Counted from the stretch's first letter, positions 18,201 through 25,596 are shown. The stretch: 64,000 nt of DNA from Klenkia brasiliensis (GCF_900100695.1 NZ_FNCF01000003.1:496001-560000); one strand, 5' to 3'. The notes: a model not told the origin generated them from the sequence alone. Made by a program: numbers and translations.

Positions 18201-18279
18201 CCCGCTGCCCGCCCAGCTCCACCGGCCGGCCGTCGACGAGGACGGCGACCGGGCCCAGGAGCTGGACGGCGACGGTCAC
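15259..18279 (-). CDS. BTAD-domain transcriptional regulator with AfsR-like ATPase and TPR-type tail
   Basis: This 1006-residue regulator has an N-terminal OmpR/PhoB-type winged helix (residues 1-90, VQLLGPVAVLVDG), a bacterial transcriptional activation domain (about 95-235), and an NB-ARC-type ATPase with Walker A GPGGAGKTRL near residue 256 and Walker B ALLVLDNCEH. A long helical C-terminal sensor of about 450 residues follows. This is the large SARP/AfsR-type architecture, which often activates secondary metabolism or stress genes (family knowledge). The GTG start overlaps the upstream methyltransferase stop by 4 nt. Longer open reading upstream is antisense or out of context. Its targets may include its own operon or the facing ABC exporter. 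No signal or DNA site can be named. Confidence 0.9.
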   Translation of the reverse strand: MTVAVQLLGPVAVLVDGRPVELGGQRARALVARLALDPGRVVPVDALVDALWETDPPAAPANALQAVVSRLRRAVPALPVRSQPPGYLLDLPRDAVDACLLEDGADPGSAGEPLADLRDLGFTEAPAARWSELQLAAAERRLAGTGADGLPELDRLVAAHPLRETLAAVRVRALHRAGRTADALAAYAAARARLADELGLDPGPALREAHLAVLRDEAPPAPERPVLRTPLTSFRGRDAELDLVSDRLTGGRLVTLIGPGGAGKTRLALESARRREGQLPDGVWWVELAPVTEARQLPGAVLAAVGRRETGLLDRVPTAPEAGERLREVFAGRRALLVLDNCEHLVDAAARLADDLLGACPGLSVLTTSREALGIPGEALVPVGPLPAEDAARLVADRAAAARPGLVLDDGLVGDLVRRLDGMPLALELAAARLRTLSLAQVVARLDDRFALLTGGSRVALPRHQTLRAVVEWSWEALSPVEQAVARRLSVLVGGATVESAEAVCGVPDVVDPVASLVNKSLLAAVPEGDGVRFRMLETVRAYGAEQLDAAGERAATEAAHAAWCRALVDRLDPLLRGPGQLAALAELRAEQDGLVAALRRDLDAGRGDDAVHLAGRLAWFWLLTGQQVTAGRLLAEVAQLPARATPLRTACLTFAALAGTEETGWAGAMTALSAVVDVPAELGPAAQEPVVVVCWALSAVFVGRGDRLVALDDHPDPWVRAFVRAGRALAAENEGDYATLGTEVRAAREAFGALGDRWGRSLTASSLAQLAALDGDLAGAAALVREALECSDALGTSDDSPMLRTRLALLRATAGEPGPAGAELDAVVAELGPPAGPVLPFAEAGRAVVAVLAGEPDLAERWSAAAVTHLTGGAPGVVDQLAWFVRTVRAAVLAGRGDVAAATTELDLALGSGDAPRDMPAAATVVVGRALVAEAAGDPAGAARLLGMSEAVRGRPDLGDAFARGLRARLTAALGSAALEGAVAAGAAVGRAAALAELGPQTRRR

Positions 18280-18896
18280 CGGTCGCGCCGCAGCAGCCGC
18301 AGCGAGCCGGTGCCGGGGAGCTCGGTGAACTCCCCCGACGCCAGCACCCGGGTGTAGACGCCGAAGGGGGCCTGACCGCCGTCGGCGGGGTCGGGGAAGA
18401 CGTCGTGCACGGCCAGCGTGCCGCCGACGGCGAGCTTCCCGACCCAGGCATCCTGGTCCCGCCGCGCGGACTCCTCGGTGTGCGAGCCGTCCAGGAACAG
18501 CAGCGCCGGCGGGGTGGCCCACAGCGGCGCCAGCACCTCGGACCGGCCGACGACGGCGACCACCAGGTCCTCGGCCGGGTGCACGGTGCGCCGGAGCGAG
18601 GGCAGGGTGTCCAGCAGCCCGGTGGCGGGGTCGACGAGCTCGGGCTGGTGGTACTCCCAGCCGGGCTGGTGCTCCTCGGACCCCCGGTGGTGGTCGACGG
18701 TGACGACCACCCGGCCGGTCGCCGCGGCGGCCGCGGCCAGGTAGAGGGCGGACTTGCCCATCCAGCTGCCGATCTCCAGCAGCGGGCCCTCGACGGCCAC
18801 GGCCCGGGCCGCCTCGTACAGCGCCCGGCCCTCGTCGGCGGGCATGAAGCCCGCCGCCGCCGCGGCCGCGGCCAGCAGCTCCTCGGTGCGGGTCAC
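18276..18896 (-). CDS. Class I SAM-dependent methyltransferase (CmcI/macrocin-O-methyltransferase-like)
   Basis: This 206-residue protein contains LLEIGSWMGKSALYLAAAA as motif I (residues ~37-55), VVVTVDHHRGSEEHQPG after strand 2, ALLFLDGSHTEES as the acidic metal/SAM-binding motif, and GGTLAVHDVF near 165. This set is typical of methyltransferases of the class-I-like SAM-binding family 24. It overlaps YibE/F upstream and the BTAD regulator downstream by 4 nt each. The substrate is unknown. GTG 18896 is fixed by the overlap with the YibE/F stop. Confidence 0.82.
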   Translation of the reverse strand: MTRTEELLAAAAAAAGFMPADEGRALYEAARAVAVEGPLLEIGSWMGKSALYLAAAAAATGRVVVTVDHHRGSEEHQPGWEYHQPELVDPATGLLDTLPSLRRTVHPAEDLVVAVVGRSEVLAPLWATPPALLFLDGSHTEESARRDQDAWVGKLAVGGTLAVHDVFPDPADGGQAPFGVYTRVLASGEFTELPGTGSLRLLRRDR

Positions 18897-20146
18897 CGGC
18901 CGAACCGGGCCAGCAGCCGCGGCGCCGGCTTGTCGCCCGCCGCCGTGGCGAAGAAGGCACCGGCCGCCGTCGTCACGGGGACGGCGAGGACCAGCGCGAT
19001 GGCGCCGACCAGCGTGCGGATGACCTCCTCGCCGACCTGGGTGCCGGTGAGCACGGTCCACAGCGGCCGGTCGTAGATCTCGACCAGCAGCAGCACCGGC
19101 AGCGAGGCGCCGGCGTAGGCGAAGACGATCGTGTAGATGGTCGAGGCGATGTGGTCCCGGCCCACCGTCATCCCGCGGGCGAACAGCTGCCGGGCGCTCA
19201 TCGACGGGTCGACCTCGTGCAGCTGCCAGATCGCGGACGCCTGGGTGATGGTCACGTCGTTGAGCACGCCGAGCCCGGCCACGGTGATGCCGGCCAGCAC
19301 CAGCCCGGAGAAGTCCAGCGTGGGGTCGTAGGTCTGCAGCTGGATGGTCTCCTCGCTGGAGAACCCGGTCAGCCGGGCCGCCGACACCGCCAGCGCACCC
19401 AGCACGGCGACCAGGACCAGGCCGAACAGCGTGCCGATGAGCGCCGTCGTCGTCCGGGCACTGAACCCGTGCGCCAGGTAGAGGACGACGAACATGATCG
19501 CCGCGCTGCCGGTCAGGGTCACCAGCGTCGGGGAGGACTCGGTGAGGATGCCGGGCAGGATGAACTGCAGCAGGACGACGAAGGCGAACCCCAGCCCCAC
19601 GAGCGCCGCGATCCCCCGCAGCCGGGCGACCGCGGCCACCACCAGCACGAACGCCAGCGCCAGGGTGATGATCGGCGTGCTGCGCTGGAAGTCGGAGAAC
19701 GCGTAGCTGGGGTCCCCGGTCGAGGGGTCGACCGCGCGGGTGAGCACGAACCCGTCGCCGACGTCCACCCCGACGCCGACGACCTCGGGCGGCAGCTCGA
19801 TGGACACGAAGTCCCCGGCGCCCTCCCCGTCGGTCACCTCGACCACGGCGGTCCCGCAGGTCAGCTGCTGACCCGACGCCGACCCGTCGGAGCAGTCCAC
19901 CGTCTGCAGCGACTGCACGGTCGCGTCGGGGTAGGTGGTGCCCGGCGGCTGGAAGGACTCCGCCGCCTGCTGGGCGCGGGAGGCGTCGCCGGAGGGCCAG
20001 AGCGCGACCAGCCCGACCACCGTGGCCAGCGCGACGGGCACCAGCACCAGCAGCATCAGCCAGGTCGCCCGCCTCCGACGGGTGGCCACCTCCGGCGTCG
20101 GCGGTGGTTCGTCGGCGTGGGCGTGCGAGTGGGAGTGGGCCGGCAC
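18893..20146 (-). CDS. YibE/F-family multi-pass membrane protein
   Basis: This 417-residue protein begins with a His-rich cytoplasmic tail (PAHSHSHAHAD), followed by one transmembrane helix (about 28-50), a ~120-residue extracytoplasmic domain with two cysteines, and then seven or eight membrane helices. The YibE/F core includes LNDVTITQASAIWQL and GRDHIASTIYT. The family's function is unknown, with transport suspected. The His-rich tail could bind metal, but that is an inference. GTG 20146 lies 6 nt after a TAGCCT hexamer, consistent with a leaderless transcript starting the operon YibE/F, methyltransferase, BTAD regulator. That hexamer overlaps the stop codon of the M20 gene upstream. Confidence 0.88.
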   Translation of the reverse strand: MPAHSHSHAHADEPPPTPEVATRRRRATWLMLLVLVPVALATVVGLVALWPSGDASRAQQAAESFQPPGTTYPDATVQSLQTVDCSDGSASGQQLTCGTAVVEVTDGEGAGDFVSIELPPEVVGVGVDVGDGFVLTRAVDPSTGDPSYAFSDFQRSTPIITLALAFVLVVAAVARLRGIAALVGLGFAFVVLLQFILPGILTESSPTLVTLTGSAAIMFVVLYLAHGFSARTTTALIGTLFGLVLVAVLGALAVSAARLTGFSSEETIQLQTYDPTLDFSGLVLAGITVAGLGVLNDVTITQASAIWQLHEVDPSMSARQLFARGMTVGRDHIASTIYTIVFAYAGASLPVLLLVEIYDRPLWTVLTGTQVGEEVIRTLVGAIALVLAVPVTTAAGAFFATAAGDKPAPRLLARFGR

Positions 20147-20152
20147 GAGGGA

Positions 20153-20158
20153 AGGCTA
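20153..20158 (-). promoter_or_regulatory. -10 hexamer TAGCCT for the YibE/F-BTAD operon
   Basis: On the minus strand TAGCCT ends 6 nt before GTG 20146. Its first three bases are also the TAG stop of the M20 hydrolase, so promoter and stop codon are fused. The operon could still receive read-through from upstream. Confidence 0.45.
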
Positions 20159-21349
20159 GGTGGCCAGCAGGCCGGCGCCCGCGAGGTACCCGGCCAGCAG
20201 CGCCGCGGCCACCTGGCCGACGGTCTCGTCGCCGGGCAGGAACCGGGGCGCGTGCAGGCCCGGCCGGCGGCCGCGGTCGTCGGCCGGCCCGCCGTCGACG
20301 CCGAGGAAGAGCATCAGCCCGCGCGCGTCGGCGCAGTAGTGGCTGAAGTCGTCGGCGCCGAAGGAGCGCCAGGTATCGTCGACCTCCACCCCCGCGCGCT
20401 CGAGCCACGGCAGCGCGGCCCGGGCGAGCTCGGGGTCGTTGGCCAGCACCGGCTCGTTGCTCTCGCTGTGCACCTCGGCGGTGCAGCCGTGGGCGGCGGC
20501 GGTGTGCTCGGCGACCTCGGTGAGCGCGGTGAGCAGCGCGCTGCGGTCGCTCTCCCGCATGACCCGCAGGCCGCCGCGGGCGCGGGCGGTGTCGGGGACG
20601 ACGTTGAAGCTGCTGCCCGCGTCGAGCTGGGTGACCGCGAGGACGGCGCCCACCGTCGGGTCGACCCGGCGGCTGACCAGCTGCTGCAGGTTGACCACCA
20701 CCGCGGCCAGCGCCAGCACCGGGTCGTGCGTGGTGTGCGGGTAGCCGCCGTGGCCGCCGTGCCCGGTGACGGTGATGGTGAACTCGTCGGTGGCGGCGTT
20801 GACCGGCCCGGGCGTGGCGTTGACGACCCCCGCGGTCAGCTGCGGCTGCACGTGCGCGGCGACGACGGCGACCACCTGCTCGTCGGCCAGCAGGCCCGAC
20901 TGCGCGATGTCCCGGGCGCCCGACGGCGCCGACTCCTCCCGCGGCTGCAGCAGGGCCAGCAGCGGCGCCGGCCCGCCCACCCGGGCGACGGCGCGGCAGA
21001 CCGCGACCAGCCCGGCCAGGTGCGCGTCGTGGCCGCAGGCGTGCATGACCCCGTCGGTGGCGGCCCAGTCGACGCCGGTCAGCTCCTGCACGGCCAGCCC
21101 GTCGAGCTCGGCGCGCAGGGCGACGGTCGGGCCGGTCGCGGTCCCGATGCGGACCAGCCGGCCGGTGCCGGCCACCTCGCGGCCCTCCCCCTGCCCGAGC
21201 GCGGCGACGACGGCGGCCGCGGTGTCGCCCTCGTCGCCGGAGCGGCGGGGGTCGGCGTGCAGGGCGTGCCGCAGCTCGACGGCGGCCGGCAGCTCCTCGG
21301 CGACGGCGGCGTGCAGCCGGTCGTACCAGCTGTCCAGGTCGGTGCTCAC
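20156..21349 (-). CDS. M20-family amidohydrolase / peptidase
   Basis: This 397-residue zinc hydrolase of the M20D type has ACGHDAHLAG with the first metal ligands near residue 100, LQPREESAPSGA with the catalytic Glu pair, HVQPQLTAG, the dimerisation-domain motif GHGGHGGYPHTTHDP, and SFGADDFSHY near the C-terminus. Relatives remove acyl groups from N-acyl amino acids, IAA conjugates or hippurate. There is no signal peptide, so it is cytoplasmic. It lies 34 nt downstream of the amidohydrolase gene on the same strand, so cotranscription is likely. The exact substrate is unknown. Confidence 0.9.
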   Translation of the reverse strand: MSTDLDSWYDRLHAAVAEELPAAVELRHALHADPRRSGDEGDTAAAVVAALGQGEGREVAGTGRLVRIGTATGPTVALRAELDGLAVQELTGVDWAATDGVMHACGHDAHLAGLVAVCRAVARVGGPAPLLALLQPREESAPSGARDIAQSGLLADEQVVAVVAAHVQPQLTAGVVNATPGPVNAATDEFTITVTGHGGHGGYPHTTHDPVLALAAVVVNLQQLVSRRVDPTVGAVLAVTQLDAGSSFNVVPDTARARGGLRVMRESDRSALLTALTEVAEHTAAAHGCTAEVHSESNEPVLANDPELARAALPWLERAGVEVDDTWRSFGADDFSHYCADARGLMLFLGVDGGPADDRGRRPGLHAPRFLPGDETVGQVAAALLAGYLAGAGLLAT

Positions 21350-21383
21350 CCGGCCATGGTGCCGGTGCCCCGTTGCCGGGATG

Positions 21384-22484
21384 TCACAGCCGGTAGGCCC
21401 GCCGGGCGTTGTCGGCCCCGATCATCGCGGCGACCCGGTGCGCGTCGGCCGCCGTCCAGGCGCCGTCGTCGATCCCCTCCTGCAGGTGGGCGGCCAGCCC
21501 GCGGCGGAACAGCACGGTGCCCAGCAGGTACAGCTCGGCCAGGCCGAACGCGTCGGAGGAGAACAGCACCTTGCCGAACGGGGCCAGCTCGAGCAGCTCC
21601 GGGATCAGCGCCGACGACCGGGCCCCGAGGTTGTGCGTGGCCAGCCCGACGTCGGCGAACACGTGGCCGAAGACCTGGGCCAGGAAGCCGGCGTTGCGGT
21701 GGAACGGGTAGGTGTGCAGCAGCATGATCGGGACGCCGTGCGGCTCGGTGGCCCGCAGCAGGTCGGTCATCAGCAGCGGGTCGCCGCGGTGCAGGTCGGT
21801 GTCGGCGTCGCCGTAGCCGACGTGGAACTGCACCGGCATGCCCAGGTCGATGCCCGACCAGACGAGGAACTCGTGCAGCACGGGGTCGGCCACCCGGGTG
21901 CTGCCGGTCTGCAGCAGCCGGTCGGCGGCGGCGGTGACGGCCAGGTCGGTCGGCCGCCGGCCGCCCAGGGCCAGCCCGGCGCGGTAGGCCGCGATGGACT
22001 TCACGCCCACGGCGGTGGCGCAGCGGCGGGCGAGCTCGGTGCGGAAGGCCTCCGGGAACCCGCCGGCGCCGGACCGCTCCAGCACCTGCGCGGCGACCAG
22101 CTCCAGCCGCACGATCTCCCGCCCGGTGCCCCCGGTCAGCGCGGCCAGCTCGTCGGGGGTGGTGATCGGCTCGGGCAGGTAGCCGGTGTCGACCAGGAAG
22201 GTCTGCGTGCCGGTCGCGGCCAGCATCCGCCGGTTGACCTCGGCAGCACCGAGCTCGGCGCGGCGGTCGAGGTAGGTGTCGGGGTCCGCGTGCGGCTCCA
22301 GGTCGAGCACGGGCGAGCAGAACCGGCGCAGCGCGAACCCGATCTGGGAGTCGAACAGCGTGCCGCCCAGGGCGCTGGGCGCGGCGGCCTCGGTGAGCAT
22401 CGACTCGAACTCGGGTCGGTCGAGGTCCCGGGTGATCAGCCCGTGGCAGTGGTGGTCGACGAGGTCGAGCTCGGAGAGGTCCAC
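21384..22484 (-). CDS. Amidohydrolase-2-family TIM-barrel enzyme (FluG N-terminal-like)
   Basis: This 366-residue metal-dependent hydrolase has HHCHGL near residue 11 (HxH metal motif), PVQFHVGYGDAD, a metal His in MLLHTYPFHRNAG, and the catalytic aspartate in VLFSSDAFGLAE. The last segment resembles amidohydrolases that occur beside glutamine-synthetase-like ligases and are fused to one in fungal FluG. Here the nearest such ligase is about 15 kb away. The GTG start places the HxH where the family has it; open reading upstream of it is antisense to the SDR gene. It is cytoplasmic and the first gene of a unit with the M20 hydrolase. Its activity (hydrolase or decarboxylase) is not determined. 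Confidence 0.85.
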   Translation of the reverse strand: MDLSELDLVDHHCHGLITRDLDRPEFESMLTEAAAPSALGGTLFDSQIGFALRRFCSPVLDLEPHADPDTYLDRRAELGAAEVNRRMLAATGTQTFLVDTGYLPEPITTPDELAALTGGTGREIVRLELVAAQVLERSGAGGFPEAFRTELARRCATAVGVKSIAAYRAGLALGGRRPTDLAVTAAADRLLQTGSTRVADPVLHEFLVWSGIDLGMPVQFHVGYGDADTDLHRGDPLLMTDLLRATEPHGVPIMLLHTYPFHRNAGFLAQVFGHVFADVGLATHNLGARSSALIPELLELAPFGKVLFSSDAFGLAELYLLGTVLFRRGLAAHLQEGIDDGAWTAADAHRVAAMIGADNARRAYRL

Positions 22485-22499
22485 GGGCGCCAGTCTGCC

Positions 22500-22505
22500 T
22501 AGCCT
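22500..22505 (+). promoter_or_regulatory. -10 hexamer TAGCCT, leaderless SDR transcript
   Basis: TAGCCT ends 6 nt before GTG 22512, predicting transcription from the start codon itself. Confidence 0.48.
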
Positions 22506-22511
22506 GGGCCG

Positions 22512-23384
22512 GTGAGCACACCGTGGACCGTCGCCGACATCCCCTCGCAGCGGGGGCGCACCGCCGTCGTCACCGGGGCGAACTCCGGGCTGGGCCTGGC
22601 CACCGCCCGGGCGTTGGCCGACGCCGGCGCGCACGTGGTGCTCGCGGTCCGCGACACCGGCCGCGGCGAGGCCGCCGCCCGCACGGTCCCGGGGGACGTC
22701 GAGGTGCGCCGGCTGGACCTGGCGGACCTGTCCTCGGTGCGGGAATTCGCCGGCGCCTGGACCGGTGACCTCGACGTCCTGGTCAACAACGCCGGGATCA
22801 TGATGGTGCCGCAGGGCCGCACCGCCGACGGCTTCGAGCTGCAGTTCGGCACCAACCACCTCGGCCACTTCGCGCTGACGGTCCTGCTGCTGCCGCACAT
22901 CACCGACCGGGTGGTCACCGTGTCCTCCGGCCTGCACCGCAGCGGGGAGGTCGTGCTCGACGACCTGGGCTGGGAGCGCCGGACGTACTCCCCAACCGGC
23001 GCCTACGGGGCGTCCAAGCTGGCCAACCTGCTCTTCGCCCTGGAGCTGCAGCGCCGGCTCACCGCGGCCGGCTCCACGGTCAGGTCGATGGCGGCGCACC
23101 CCGGCTACGCGGCGACCAACCTGCAGTCGCACACCGGCGACCGGCTCAAGGACCTGGTGTTGAAGCTGGGCAACCGGTTCATCGCGCAGTCCGACACCGA
23201 CGGCGCCCTGCCCACGTTGTTCGCCGCGACGGCCGACCTGCCCGGCGGCAGCTACGCCGGGCCGTCGGGGTTCCAGGAGGGCCGCGGTGCCCCGACGCTG
23301 GTCGGCCGGTCGCAGGCGGCGTCCGACGTCCAGCTCGCGCAGGACCTCTGGACGGCGTCCGAGCGGCTCACCGGGGTCAGCTGA
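22512..23384 (+). CDS. Short-chain dehydrogenase/reductase
   Basis: This 290-residue NAD(P)-dependent oxidoreductase carries the cofactor motif TGANSGLGLATA near residue 20, NNAGIM near 91, a catalytic serine in TVSSGLH, and YGASK near 163 with the Tyr and Lys. The length and C-terminus are those of retinol-dehydrogenase-like bacterial SDRs. It is monocistronic and starts at GTG behind a TAGCCT -10 element. Its stop sits in the palindrome GGTCAGCTGACC shared with the convergent monooxygenase. The substrate is unknown. Confidence 0.9.
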   Translation: MSTPWTVADIPSQRGRTAVVTGANSGLGLATARALADAGAHVVLAVRDTGRGEAAARTVPGDVEVRRLDLADLSSVREFAGAWTGDLDVLVNNAGIMMVPQGRTADGFELQFGTNHLGHFALTVLLLPHITDRVVTVSSGLHRSGEVVLDDLGWERRTYSPTGAYGASKLANLLFALELQRRLTAAGSTVRSMAAHPGYAATNLQSHTGDRLKDLVLKLGNRFIAQSDTDGALPTLFAATADLPGGSYAGPSGFQEGRGAPTLVGRSQAASDVQLAQDLWTASERLTGVS

Positions 23385-24642
23385 CCGCGGCGGTGTAGCC
23401 GTCCGGGCGGACCAGCAGGCCGGCGCCGCCGTCGGTGCGGTCGGTCGCCGGCAGCTGCACGAACCCGGCGTCCCGTTGCCGCTCGGCCAGCCGGGGTCCG
23501 CGCAGCGGGACGCCGGCCGCGCGGGTGCCCACCGGACCCGGTCCCGGGTAGCGGATGGCGATGCCGGAGAACATCCCGGCACCGCGGTGCGCCACCGGCG
23601 GCAGCCGCAGCAGCCCGCGCAGCGCGACCGCCCGCGCCAGGCGGCCCCGCCGGCCGGCCAGCGTCATGAGCCGGATGGTGGCGCCGCTGGACCGCAGCAC
23701 CGTGCGGCCCACCGGGTGCCGCTCGCGCTCGTAGCCGTCCAGGTCGCCGGTGGCCAGCCGCCAGCCCAGGTTGAAGGCGTCCTGGATGCCGGTGTTCATG
23801 CCCTGCCCACCCGCCGGTGAGTGCACGTGCGCGGCGTCGCCGGCCAGCAGCACGCGGCCGGCGCGGTAGGTCGGCGCCTGCCGCTCGTCGCAGGCGAAGC
23901 GCGAGGTCCACCGGGTCGGCCCCGCCGGCAGGCCGAGCACCCGCGCCAGCAGGCCGGCCACCTCGCCGTCGTCGACCGGGACGTCGGTGCCGACCTGCCG
24001 GCGCCGGTCCCAGCCGATCAGCCGGAACCAGCCGTCGCCGAACGGGGCGAGGAACGCGAAGCCGTGCTCGTCGACGTCGACCCGCAGGTCGTCGGGGGCG
24101 AGGTCGAGCCGGACGTCGGCCAGCACCACCGAGCTGAGCACCGCCCGCCCGGGGAAGCCGATGCCGGCCAGCTGCCGCACGGTGCTGTGCACGCCGTCGG
24201 CACCCACCACGTACCGGGCGCGCCAGCTGCGGTCGCCGGCGGTCACGGTCACGCCGTCCTCGTGCTGGACCAGGCCGTCGACCCGGACGCCGCGTTCGAC
24301 CCGGGCGCCGCAGTCGCGGGCGTGGCGCTCAAGCAGCCGGTCGACGTGCACCTGCGGGGTCATCAGCACGAACGGGAACCGGGTCGGCAGGCGGGAGAGG
24401 TCGATGCCGGCCCGGCCGACGAGCCGCAGGTGGTCGACCGGGGTGCCGGTGGCGACGAGCTCGTCGGCCAGGCCGCGGCTGTCGAGCTGCTCGAGGGTGC
24501 GGGCGTGCACGCCGAAGGCGCGCGACAGCGGGCTGGGTGCCTCGTGCCGGTCGAGCACGGTCACCCGGCCGCCGGCGCGGGCGACCTCCGCGGCGACCGT
24601 GCAGCCGGTCGGACCGGCCCCCACCACCAGGACGTCGTTCAC
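23377..24642 (-). CDS. FAD-dependent aromatic-ring monooxygenase, TetR-controlled
   Basis: This 421-residue class A flavin monooxygenase has the N-terminal Rossmann motif VVGAGPTGCTVA, the DG motif VVGADGVHSTVR near residue 157, and the GD motif LLAGDAAHVHSPAGGQG near 272. It resembles polyketide and phenol hydroxylases using NAD(P)H and O2. GTG 24642 has a perfect AGGAGG 6 nt upstream; reading further upstream would run through the operators. A TTGACA -35 (24693-24688) and TGTCAT -10 (24671-24666) with a 16-nt spacer lie upstream, each covered by a palindromic operator. Expression is therefore probably repressed by the divergent TetR protein and induced by its ligand, possibly an aromatic antibiotic or phenol. 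Confidence 0.9.
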   Translation of the reverse strand: MNDVLVVGAGPTGCTVAAEVARAGGRVTVLDRHEAPSPLSRAFGVHARTLEQLDSRGLADELVATGTPVDHLRLVGRAGIDLSRLPTRFPFVLMTPQVHVDRLLERHARDCGARVERGVRVDGLVQHEDGVTVTAGDRSWRARYVVGADGVHSTVRQLAGIGFPGRAVLSSVVLADVRLDLAPDDLRVDVDEHGFAFLAPFGDGWFRLIGWDRRRQVGTDVPVDDGEVAGLLARVLGLPAGPTRWTSRFACDERQAPTYRAGRVLLAGDAAHVHSPAGGQGMNTGIQDAFNLGWRLATGDLDGYERERHPVGRTVLRSSGATIRLMTLAGRRGRLARAVALRGLLRLPPVAHRGAGMFSGIAIRYPGPGPVGTRAAGVPLRGPRLAERQRDAGFVQLPATDRTDGGAGLLVRPDGYTAAVS

Positions 24643-24653
24643 GGCCCGCCTCC

Positions 24654-24737
24654 TGTCATCGGGTGATGACATGCACGGTAGGCCAGCTGTCAACAGTCGA
24701 TGACATAGGCTGCCGACCGTGTCCACGACTGATGACA
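24654..24737. promoter_or_regulatory. Three phased TetR operators between monooxygenase and tetR
   Basis: Three 7-4-7 inverted repeats are visible. The first is TGTCATC-GGGT-GATGACA at 24654-24671 (perfect), the second TGTCAAC-AGTC-GATGACA at 24688-24705 (one mismatch), the third TGTCCAC-GACT-GATGACA at 24720-24737 (two mismatches). Centres are 34 and 32 bp apart, close to three helical turns. Sites one and two cover the -10 and -35 of the monooxygenase promoter. Sites two and three bracket the TAGGCT -10 and the start codon of the tetR gene. This arrangement would give joint repression and autoregulation. Binding is inferred from position and symmetry. Confidence 0.8.
24706..24711 (+). promoter_or_regulatory. 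-10 hexamer TAGGCT of the tetR gene
   Basis: TAGGCT directly follows operator two and ends 7 nt before GTG 24719, which predicts a leaderless transcript whose start is covered by operator three. Confidence 0.5.
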
Positions 24738-25285
24738 TGCCTGGTCGGGCGCGCGACGCCGACGCGACCCGCGACGACCTGCTGGCCGCCGCCCGCCGCC
24801 GGTTCGCCGCCGAGGGCTACGAGCGGACGACGATCCGGGCGGTCGCCGGCGACGTCGGCGTCGACGCCGCGCTGGTCATCCGGTACTTCGGCAGCAAGGA
24901 GGGGTTGTTCACCCGGGCGGCCGACCTCGACCTGCAGCTCCCCGACCTGACCGGCGTGCGGGCCGGCGAGCTGGCGAAGGTGCTCGTCGACCGGTTCTTC
25001 GCGGTGTGGGAGGACGACGACCGGTTCCTCGCCCTGCTGCGGGCAGCCGCGACGAGCGAGGTGGCCGCCGAGGCGATGCGGACCGTCTTCGCGACCCAGG
25101 TCGCACCTGCCCTGGCCGCGGTCACCGACGACCGTGCGCCCGAGCGGGCCGCGCTGGTGGGCGCGACCGTGCTCGGCTTCGCGCTGGGCCGCTACGTGCT
25201 GCGCGTGCCGCCCCTGGTCGACATGACCCGCGACCAGGCCCAGGCCTGGCTCGGCCCCGCCCTGCGCCACTACCTGCTGGACTGA
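24719..25285 (+). CDS. TetR-family transcriptional regulator
   Basis: This 188-residue repressor has an N-terminal helix-turn-helix (residues ~20-65, with YERTTIRAVAGDVGVDAALV and IRYFGSKEGLF) and a helical ligand-binding C-terminal domain resembling the TetR_C_17 group. It is divergent from the flavin monooxygenase and shares with it a region holding three matching palindromes, so it probably represses both genes. GTG 24719 is chosen from the -10 spacing. Operator three extends across its first codons. A small open frame and a hairpin follow it. Confidence 0.92.
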   Translation: MSTTDDMPGRARDADATRDDLLAAARRRFAAEGYERTTIRAVAGDVGVDAALVIRYFGSKEGLFTRAADLDLQLPDLTGVRAGELAKVLVDRFFAVWEDDDRFLALLRAAATSEVAAEAMRTVFATQVAPALAAVTDDRAPERAALVGATVLGFALGRYVLRVPPLVDMTRDQAQAWLGPALRHYLLD

Positions 25286-25290
25286 TCCTC

Positions 25291-25428
25291 GTGACGACCG
25301 GCTCCCAGCCCGCGCGGCCGACGTGGGTCATCACGATCTCGGACCCGGAGTCCGGAGGTCGGCTGACCGAGATCGGGCTCGGTGAGGACGGGCTTTGGCG
25401 TCCGGTGGTGGCCGACCGCCTGCTGTGA
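25291..25428 (+). CDS. Possible 45-residue hypothetical protein
   Basis: A GTG at 25291, 5 nt after the tetR stop, opens a 45-residue frame (MTTGSQPARPTWVITISDP...) that ends just before a hairpin. The composition is not the Arg/Ala-rich bias typical of spurious frames here, and its position suggests cotranscription with tetR. No family is recognised, and the frame may be untranslated. Confidence 0.35.
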   Translation: MTTGSQPARPTWVITISDPESGGRLTEIGLGEDGLWRPVVADRLL

Positions 25429-25430
25429 GT

Positions 25431-25477
25431 GCACGACTGCGGTGGTCAGACCGGCCGGGAAACCACCGCAGCAGTGC
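25431..25477 (+). terminator. Hairpin after the tetR unit
   Basis: CTGCGGTGGT (25437-25446) pairs perfectly with ACCACCGCAG (25462-25471), extended by GCAC/GTGC across a 2x2 internal loop. It begins 2 nt after the small frame's stop. No U-tract follows, as is common for actinobacterial terminators. Confidence 0.5.
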
Positions 25478-25544
25478 TCTCGATGCATGCACGTGCCTGG
25501 TCGGGCGCCCGGAGCGGTGGCGGCGCCCGGCACGTGCTGCGGCG

Positions 25545-25596
25545 AGTGACAGCTGGGGGGCGTCCGCAGCTCGTCGGTGCCCCCTCAGCTGTCACT
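25545..25596. terminator. Long intergenic hairpin, AGTGACAGCTG type
   Basis: AGTGACAGCTGGGGGGC (25545-25561) pairs with the arm at 25579-25596 with a single bulged T, giving a 17-bp stem and a 17-nt loop. It lies between the tetR unit and the convergent epoxide hydrolase. A related but degenerate copy lies at 55457-55509 between another convergent pair. It may act as a bidirectional terminator or be a dispersed repeat. Confidence 0.6.

Noticed and set aside
14968-18357. 1129-residue plus-strand open frame opposite the BTAD regulator
   Set aside because: It has low-complexity Gln/Arg/Gly content and the minus strand holds Walker and BTAD motifs.
13506-20146. Secondary-metabolite gene cluster
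   Set aside because: A DrrAB-type exporter, a BTAD regulator and a methyltransferase are suggestive, but no core biosynthetic enzyme (PKS, NRPS, terpene cyclase, RiPP) is nearby.
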